From JACPIN01 sp964367085 (lineage in GTDB: Archaea > Nanobdellota > Nanobdellia > SCGC-AAA011-G17 > ARS1403), in NCBI GenBank assembly GCA_964367085.1, contig CAYIWL010000015.1, forward strand, positions 1 to 18,558: a stretch of DNA of 18,558 bases, given 5' to 3'. The notes under the pieces are model-generated. The model did no database searches, was not told the DNA's origin, and saw only the letters and a program-made list of their open reading frames with translations. Position numbers and translations under genes: made by a program. This document shows positions 13,733 through 18,558 of the stretch, in pieces (the stretch's first letter is position 1; each line of letters begins with the position of its first letter).

Positions 13733-14560
13733 ATGGATAAACTTAGATTTGGAACTGCAGGGAAACCTATTTCAACAAAAGGAGAGACAAGTAATGGAAT
13801 AAAAAGAGTTAGAGAATTAGGATTGGATTCCATGGAGTTAGAATTTGTCCATTCAATAAGTATTAAACCAGAAAAGGCGCCAGAAGTAAAAAGAGCATCA
13901 AAAGACAATGATGTAATTTTAACCTGTCATTCTCCGTATTTTATTAATTTAAATTCCGAGGAAAAGAAAAAATTTCATGCAAGCATTGGTTACATTGTCA
14001 ATTCTGCTAAAATAACCTCTTTATGCGGTGGTTGGAGTGTATGTTTTCATGCTGGATATTATCAAGGACAGGATGCTGAAAAAGTTTATGAAAAAATTAT
14101 GGCAGGAATTAAAAAAATTGTAAATCAAGTTAAAGAGTTTGATGATAAGATCTGGATTCGCCCTGAAATATCTGGAAAGAAATCGCAGTTTGGCGACTTG
14201 AATGAAACAATAAGATTAAGCAGAGATGTCGAGCAAGTTATGCCTTGCATAGATTTCTCTCATTTTTTTGCAAGAGACACTGGAAAACATAATACCTATA
14301 ATGAGTTTAGGGCTATACTTGAGACCATTGAAAGAGAACTGAAAAAGGAAGCTCTGCAGAATATGCATATGCATGTTGCTGGAATTGAGTATGGTGAGAA
14401 AGGAGAGAAGAATCATCTTCTACTTGAGGAAAGCAAATTTAATTACAGAGATTTGATGAAAGCTTTGAAAGAATTTAAAGTTAAAGGAGTCTTAATCTGC
14501 GAGAGCCCGAATATTGAGGGAGATGCTTTGCTGATGCAAAAAACTTATTTGAAATCGTGA
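13733..14560 (+). CDS. nfo: Endonuclease IV (AP endonuclease)
   Basis: A 275-residue TIM-barrel AP endonuclease that cuts 5' of abasic sites. The tri-zinc ligands are visible in order: His66 (TCHSPYFINL), His106 (CFHAGYY), Glu145 (PEISGK), Asp174 and His177 (CIDFSHFFA), His214 (MHMHVAG), His228 (GEKGEKNH) and Glu257 (ICESPN). The D-x-H pair of E. coli Nfo is replaced by an EKNH variant, which I believe is usual in archaeal forms. The length is normal. There is no TATA element at the right distance and the gap to the DinD-like gene is 9 bp, so they form an operon. It ends exactly next to the convergent membrane-protein stop. Confidence 0.93.
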   Translation: MDKLRFGTAGKPISTKGETSNGIKRVRELGLDSMELEFVHSISIKPEKAPEVKRASKDNDVILTCHSPYFINLNSEEKKKFHASIGYIVNSAKITSLCGGWSVCFHAGYYQGQDAEKVYEKIMAGIKKIVNQVKEFDDKIWIRPEISGKKSQFGDLNETIRLSRDVEQVMPCIDFSHFFARDTGKHNTYNEFRAILETIERELKKEALQNMHMHVAGIEYGEKGEKNHLLLEESKFNYRDLMKALKEFKVKGVLICESPNIEGDALLMQKTYLKS

Positions 14561-14866
14561 TCATGCTATCTCTCTCTGCACTACGTCATCAATGCTTGAG
14601 TTTTCTCTGTTTCTCTTTTCATTTGCCTCCTTTTTTCTGACCATGACATAATAGCCTAATAAAGGAGATGTGGTTAAAACCAATGTACTTCCGAATATAA
14701 TCCCTGCATCTAACGCTGCACTAAAATCTTCTTTTTTTTTAATCAAATCATATGCAAAGCAGCTATATCCTCCAAGCATTATTGCAGTAGAGGCTATTAG
14801 AAATGGTCTAACAGTTCTGTAAACGAATCTATCAATCATTGAATTTATCCTATACTCTTGCATCAT
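14561..14866 (-). CDS. Small two-helix membrane protein, hypothetical
   Basis: A 101-residue protein with two predicted membrane helices, at about 20-42 (PFLIASTAIMLGGYSCFAY) and about 50-73 (AGIIFGSTLVLTTSPLLGYY). A charged, Lys/Glu/Arg/Asn-rich tail follows (KKEANEKRNRENSS), probably cytoplasmic. No family is recognised. An A/T run at 14884-14896 is about 25 bp before the start, so it may have its own promoter downstream of the RNA methyltransferase. ATG codons at 14866 and 14863 are adjacent and either could be used. Confidence 0.6.
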   Translation of the reverse strand: MMQEYRINSMIDRFVYRTVRPFLIASTAIMLGGYSCFAYDLIKKKEDFSAALDAGIIFGSTLVLTTSPLLGYYVMVRKKEANEKRNRENSSIDDVVQREIA

Positions 14867-14887
14867 GCTTAGGAATAAGTTTGGTTT

Positions 14888-15787
14888 TTAAATTTTTTTC
14901 TTTATTTTTGCTACGAAGAAACCTTCCGTATTGTTGTCCTGCGGCCAGATTCTCAGGCATTTTTTTATCTCCGAATTGTATTTTTTTTGTCCGAATTTTA
15001 GGATTGCTGGAGATGATTTTAGATTTTTGAGATGAGCTTTTTCCAGCTTTGCATCTGTCTTTTCTAGCAGATAGTCAATTACTTCCTCATTTTCTTCTGG
15101 CTCAAGCGAGCATGTTGAATATACTAAAGTTCCATTGTCTTTTAGTAAAGAGTATGCTTTTAGTATTAGCCTGCGCTGCTGATATCCTAGTTTTTTTATC
15201 ATGCCTGGATTATAAATCTTTAATGTGTCTGGAGATTTTTGTATTGTGCCTGTTCCTGAACAGGGAGCGTCTAAAAGTATCTTATCAAATTTTATACTTG
15301 GAAAGTTTTCTCCCTTGTAGATTGTTATTGCTGTGTTTGATACTCCGCATCTCTGAAGATTCATTGAGAGAGCTTTTATCCGGTCCCATTTTATATCATT
15401 TGCAATTATTCCGCCGGTATTTTTCATCATTGCTGCCATCTGCGTTGTTTTTGAACCCGGGGCTGCAGACATATCCAAAACCAAATCATTTTCTTTCGGA
15501 TTTAAAATCAAAGCAGGGATCATTGAAGCTGCTTCCTGCACGTAGAAATATCCTAAGAAATGCTCTTTTAGATTTCCGACTGCTGTTTCTTTCCTTTCAA
15601 TATAGAATCCTTCCCTGCACCATGGAATCTGATTTAGTCCGGAGATTCTGGATTTTAACTCTTTTACAGAAACTTTTAGCGTATTAATCCTGATGGATTT
15701 TTGCAGATGTTTTGAGATTGCTTTTTCGAATTCTTCAAAGTCTGTAAGACTGCTGTACCTTTCAATAAAATTTTCCTTGAAATCCAT
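14888..15787 (-). CDS. NOL1/NOP2/Sun family RNA m5C methyltransferase
   Basis: A 299-residue SAM-dependent methyltransferase that makes 5-methylcytosine in tRNA or rRNA. After an N-terminal RNA-binding region of about 80 residues come DMSAAPGSKTTQ (motif I, SAM), NDIKWDRI, DAPCSGTG (motif IV cysteine), YSTCSLEPEENE (motif VI, the catalytic cysteine) and a final NTEGFFVAKI. All are family hallmarks. The compact size without a PUA domain matches the short archaeal enzymes of the tRNA:m5C type; the target base cannot be read from sequence. The upstream membrane-protein gene ends 6 bp away, so co-transcription is likely, although an A/T block at 15811-15820 could be a separate promoter. Confidence 0.94.
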   Translation of the reverse strand: MDFKENFIERYSSLTDFEEFEKAISKHLQKSIRINTLKVSVKELKSRISGLNQIPWCREGFYIERKETAVGNLKEHFLGYFYVQEAASMIPALILNPKENDLVLDMSAAPGSKTTQMAAMMKNTGGIIANDIKWDRIKALSMNLQRCGVSNTAITIYKGENFPSIKFDKILLDAPCSGTGTIQKSPDTLKIYNPGMIKKLGYQQRRLILKAYSLLKDNGTLVYSTCSLEPEENEEVIDYLLEKTDAKLEKAHLKNLKSSPAILKFGQKKYNSEIKKCLRIWPQDNNTEGFFVAKIKKKI

Positions 15788-15793
15788 TTTGCT

Positions 15794-16417
15794 TTATTTT
15801 TTAAAACGACTATATTTTATATTATTGTAAATAAACAGCAGAACTCTTAAAACTATCTCCATGACAACAATAAAAAGCAGATAATAAACTATTGTCTTCC
15901 ACATTAATGGAAAGGATTTTATTGCAGCTACGGCAGATTCTAGTGAAAAATAAGAAAGGCCGGTTACTAAAAATATTCCAAGCAGAGTTAATGGCAGGGT
16001 TTTTGCTATTTCTCTGGCTAACTCCTCACTATAATAGGCAGCTATCCTTGTAGTTGCAACTACCGCCATTGAAAATAAAAACAAGGTGTTTGTCGGCTGA
16101 TTTTCCGACATGAAAATGAGCAGCAATGAAAAGAACATAAACCAGATAAATGTAAGCAACGGAAAGATGATGATATGCTCCAGAACATAGAAAAGAAAAA
16201 CAATTGCTTCTTTAATATCTTCCCATTTGGACCTGCTGTATTCCGCAAGATTCAATTTGAAGATATCTCGGGTTGCTATAAATCTGTAAAACTTGAAAAT
16301 GAAAACAGAGTAAATAACCATCCCTATTACGAATATAACCAAAGTCTTTGTTGCTTGAATTGCTTCGCTTAAAGACAATGATGATCCTACAATATCCAAT
16401 AAATTCTCAACTCCCAC
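15794..16417 (-). CDS. Polytopic membrane protein, hypothetical
   Basis: A 207-residue protein with about five hydrophobic helices: roughly 24-45, 70-102 (one long or two short), 110-128, 142-158 and 172-195. The loop with RSKWEDIKEA between the first two helices is charged. No transporter or enzyme signature is visible. The start is GTG at 16415-16417, favoured because a TATA-like element (16439-16449) is centred 27 bp upstream, as for other leaderless genes here. It is divergent from the large extracellular hydrolase and probably co-transcribed with the RNA methyltransferase. Confidence 0.72.
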   Translation of the reverse strand: MGVENLLDIVGSSLSLSEAIQATKTLVIFVIGMVIYSVFIFKFYRFIATRDIFKLNLAEYSRSKWEDIKEAIVFLFYVLEHIIIFPLLTFIWFMFFSLLLIFMSENQPTNTLFLFSMAVVATTRIAAYYSEELAREIAKTLPLTLLGIFLVTGLSYFSLESAVAAIKSFPLMWKTIVYYLLFIVVMEIVLRVLLFIYNNIKYSRFKK

Positions 16418-16438
16418 TTAAGTTGTGAGACTTTTCTT

Positions 16439-16478
16439 TAATATAAATTTTGTGTTGAGGGGCTTAGATTTAAATATT
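16439..16478. promoter_or_regulatory. Divergent leaderless promoters, membrane protein / hydrolase
   Basis: A/T element 16439-16449 (minus strand ATTTATATTAA) is 27 bp from the membrane-protein GTG. Element 16467-16478 (GATTTAAATATT, plus strand) is 26 bp from the hydrolase ATG at 16499. Both predict transcription starting at the start codon. Confidence 0.5.
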
Positions 16479-16498
16479 ATCTTTCATTGTATATATGT

Positions 16499-18481
16499 AT
16501 GCTACTAAAGAGGCTGATGAGGAACAAAAAGTTTTTGGCATTATTTATGATTGTCGCTTTAATCCTAATAATCTTCTTGGGAGCAAAAATTTATTTCTAT
16601 CTCCGCTTCCTGATTGGCAATGATATTGTTATAAAACTTGATGTTGACACGGAATATGTTTCTCTTGTGCATGGAGAGAGTGATATGCTGGAGTTTGAAA
16701 CTAAAGTTACTACTAATCCTTTCTGCTCTGCTTTATGTAAATCAAGCTTTATCGACGTTGGCAGCGGGGCCATTTTAGACCAAAACAGATTTTCTGTCAA
16801 GCCAGGAAATTCTTACAAGCAGGCTTATGAGATAAAAGCAAGATCTAAAGGCATCGGCAAAGACCTCTATAACTATGAGTTGGAATGTCAAAGCTCTGGT
16901 GGGTTTTTGTGTCATAATAACCTTGAAACAAGCAGCAGAAACCTTCTTGTTACTGTTGAGTATGATTTCACCGACGAAGAAAAAGCGATGAAAACCTTAT
17001 TCGAAGAAGGCTCTTTGCTGCTAGTCGATGAGATTAATGCTATAAAACGGAATATCTCTTCCTTAAAACCTGCCATTCAAGACTTTAGCAAAGTTGCTAT
17101 AATAGACTTTAATTCTAGTTACTTAGATGATCTTGGTGAATTTCAGGCTGCACTTGCTTCAGCTGTTTTTCAAGAGGATTATTTCCTTCATACTGATTAC
17201 TTAAATAATTTAATGAACGATTTTGGAGACTTTAAGATTAATTTTATTTCTTTTCAAGATAATCTTATTGAAAATCTTTCTTTTTACAATGGGATGATTG
17301 ATGAACTGATTTTCGACAGAGGATTATTTGAAAACTTGACTCATTCCAATGAAGAAGAAATGTGGGAGATTAAAACTTTAAGTATGGAATTTAATACTGC
17401 TGTCGATGGCTTTTCAGCAATTAATACATTGGAAGTTAAAAATGGCTTTGTTGAAAATATTTCTGTTGTGGTTAGTAATTATAGCAATTCCTCTCTTTCA
17501 CGCACTGGAAATAAAGTTAATTTAAGCGAGCTCGAATTGAAAGAGGTTAATTTTTCCAAGCTTGAGATTAATGACGTTGACATTGAAAAAGCTCAACTGG
17601 AATTTTTCCCATATGAGCCTATGTGCTGTATGAATGGCAATTGTGATAAATGCTGTGTTGGAGAAGAATGTAGGAATAATGTGAATACTTTTCCGCTCGT
17701 GTTTTTGCATGGGCATTCTGTGACTAAGGATTTGCCTTTGGAATACAGCCTCGAAGGATTTAAGAATCTGCAGGAAGAATTGGAGAAAGAAGGATTTCTT
17801 AACGTTGGTGCGATTACACTTTATACTAAGAAAGATGTCCCTGCTGGGATTTGGAATTTTAATTTTCCTTTGAGCATTCGAGGAAGCTATTACTTTGACT
17901 TCTTTGAGGAGCCTGAGAATTACAAAATTGTTTTAACAAAAAGCGAGAACATAGATACATATGCAGTAAGATTAAAAGAGGTATTTGACAATGTTAGGTT
18001 TAGAACTGGAAAGAGTAAAATTAATGTGATTGCATTTAGCATGGGGGGATTAGTAGTGAGAAGACATATGCAGTTATTTGGAAGTGCAGGATTTGATAAA
18101 GTTATTTTGATAGGAACACCGAATAAAGGAATTAGCGGTGATATATCTACTTTATGTCCATTGGCTGGAGGAGAGAAAAGAGAGTGTGATGACATGAATG
18201 CGGATAGCTTGTTCATGCAGAAGCTAAACCGGGAGAAAGTTCCTGATAACGTCTATAATATTTATGCGACTGGATGCGAGATGAGCGGAGAGATAGGAGA
18301 TGGAATAGTGTTAGGGGAAAGTGCTAGACTCGATATTAAAAATAATTTTATAATTAACGGAACTTGCAGAGGCAAATTACAACCACTACATCTGGACTTG
18401 CTGAAAATAGATATGTATCCCGAGGTTTATGAAAAAATAAAAGAAATTTTGAAAAGCAACGAACTGGAGGGAGTGGAATAA
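16499..18481 (+). CDS. Membrane-anchored extracellular alpha/beta-hydrolase (lipase-like)
   Basis: A 660-residue protein. An N-terminal helix at about 12-35 after a basic start (LLKRLMRNKK) is a signal anchor. Residues about 45-370 form a large, probably extracellular region with beta-rich and helical parts. A cysteine cluster at 376-391 (CCMNGNCDKCCVGEEC) precedes an alpha/beta-hydrolase domain. That domain has FLHGH (402-406, oxyanion loop), AFSMGGL with nucleophile Ser514, GDGIVLGESA with likely Asp601, and PLHLDLL with likely His631. This matches PGAP1/lipase-like esterases; the substrate is unknown. ATG 16499 lies 26 bp after a TATA-like element; a TTG at 16487 is less likely. Many cysteines suggest disulfides outside the cell. 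Confidence 0.85.
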   Translation: MLLKRLMRNKKFLALFMIVALILIIFLGAKIYFYLRFLIGNDIVIKLDVDTEYVSLVHGESDMLEFETKVTTNPFCSALCKSSFIDVGSGAILDQNRFSVKPGNSYKQAYEIKARSKGIGKDLYNYELECQSSGGFLCHNNLETSSRNLLVTVEYDFTDEEKAMKTLFEEGSLLLVDEINAIKRNISSLKPAIQDFSKVAIIDFNSSYLDDLGEFQAALASAVFQEDYFLHTDYLNNLMNDFGDFKINFISFQDNLIENLSFYNGMIDELIFDRGLFENLTHSNEEEMWEIKTLSMEFNTAVDGFSAINTLEVKNGFVENISVVVSNYSNSSLSRTGNKVNLSELELKEVNFSKLEINDVDIEKAQLEFFPYEPMCCMNGNCDKCCVGEECRNNVNTFPLVFLHGHSVTKDLPLEYSLEGFKNLQEELEKEGFLNVGAITLYTKKDVPAGIWNFNFPLSIRGSYYFDFFEEPENYKIVLTKSENIDTYAVRLKEVFDNVRFRTGKSKINVIAFSMGGLVVRRHMQLFGSAGFDKVILIGTPNKGISGDISTLCPLAGGEKRECDDMNADSLFMQKLNREKVPDNVYNIYATGCEMSGEIGDGIVLGESARLDIKNNFIINGTCRGKLQPLHLDLLKIDMYPEVYEKIKEILKSNELEGVE

Positions 18482-18558
18482 ATTAGATAATACTTAAACA
18501 TTATTAAATTTGCTCTTTTTGTTCGGTAAGGTAATCTTTAATTCTGCAATATAAAGCA

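Noticed and set aside
15049..15687. A 212-codon open frame on the + strand opposite the RNA methyltransferase
   Set aside because: It is fully antisense to a gene with all catalytic motifs, and its protein is leucine/cysteine-rich low-complexity sequence without any domain.
18504..18557. Possible 3' end of another gene entering from the right on the minus strand
   Set aside because: Two minus-strand frames are open for 18-21 codons at the edge and neither gives a recognisable ending, so no call can be made from under 80 bp.

Overview
The window looks like chromosomal DNA from an archaeon of the DPANN type (Woesearchaeota/Pacearchaeota-like); the exact lineage is inference. The archaeal markers are an RNase P protein Rnp4/Rpp21, a class I archaeal CCA-adding enzyme, an archaeal-type dUTPase and a TIGR00024-like phosphoesterase. 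Most genes also have an A/T-rich TATA element about 26-30 bp before the start codon, which implies leaderless mRNAs. The DNA is AT-rich and compact: no gap exceeds about 150 bp, and several convergent genes share stop-codon bases. I found no rRNA, tRNA, CRISPR array or insertion sequence.

Region 1 (1-6119) is a deoxynucleotide island. On the + strand are the end of a probable thymidylate synthase and a divergent thymidylate kinase. On the - strand are a ferredoxin, a P-loop kinase/dCMP deaminase fusion, a B12-dependent (class II) ribonucleotide reductase NrdJ, its bacterial-type repressor NrdR and a dUTPase. Together they cover ribonucleotide reduction, both routes to dUMP, dUMP to dTMP, and dTMP to dTDP. 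The nrdR-nrdJ operon has a near-consensus NrdR box and a weaker second palindrome exactly 32 bp away centre to centre. This looks like a bacterial regulatory circuit working on an archaeal promoter.

Region 2 (6160-8400) holds rnp4, a SprT-like metalloprotease, a small gene pair resembling a DUF4258/DUF2283 toxin-antitoxin module, and a metallophosphoesterase. Region 3 (8500-11575) holds a GC-richer YdeI/OmpD-associated gene, probably acquired from bacteria, downstream of cca. It also holds a 303-residue protein with three copies of a helix-turn-helix-like segment and an orphan 182-residue protein.

Region 4 (11700-14560) holds a small helical-repeat protein and a base-damage repair locus: an AlkD-like DNA glycosylase divergent from a Bro-N/DinD-like protein and an endonuclease IV. 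AlkD would create abasic sites and endonuclease IV would cut them. Region 5 (14561-18481) holds a two-helix membrane protein, a NOL1/NOP2/Sun RNA m5C methyltransferase and a polytopic membrane protein on the - strand, then a large membrane-anchored extracellular alpha/beta-hydrolase on the + strand.

The strongest candidates for something new are the NrdR operator on an archaeal promoter, the dUTPase leader with its abutting 14-codon upstream ORF, the triple-HTH protein, and the AlkD/DinD/Nfo locus.
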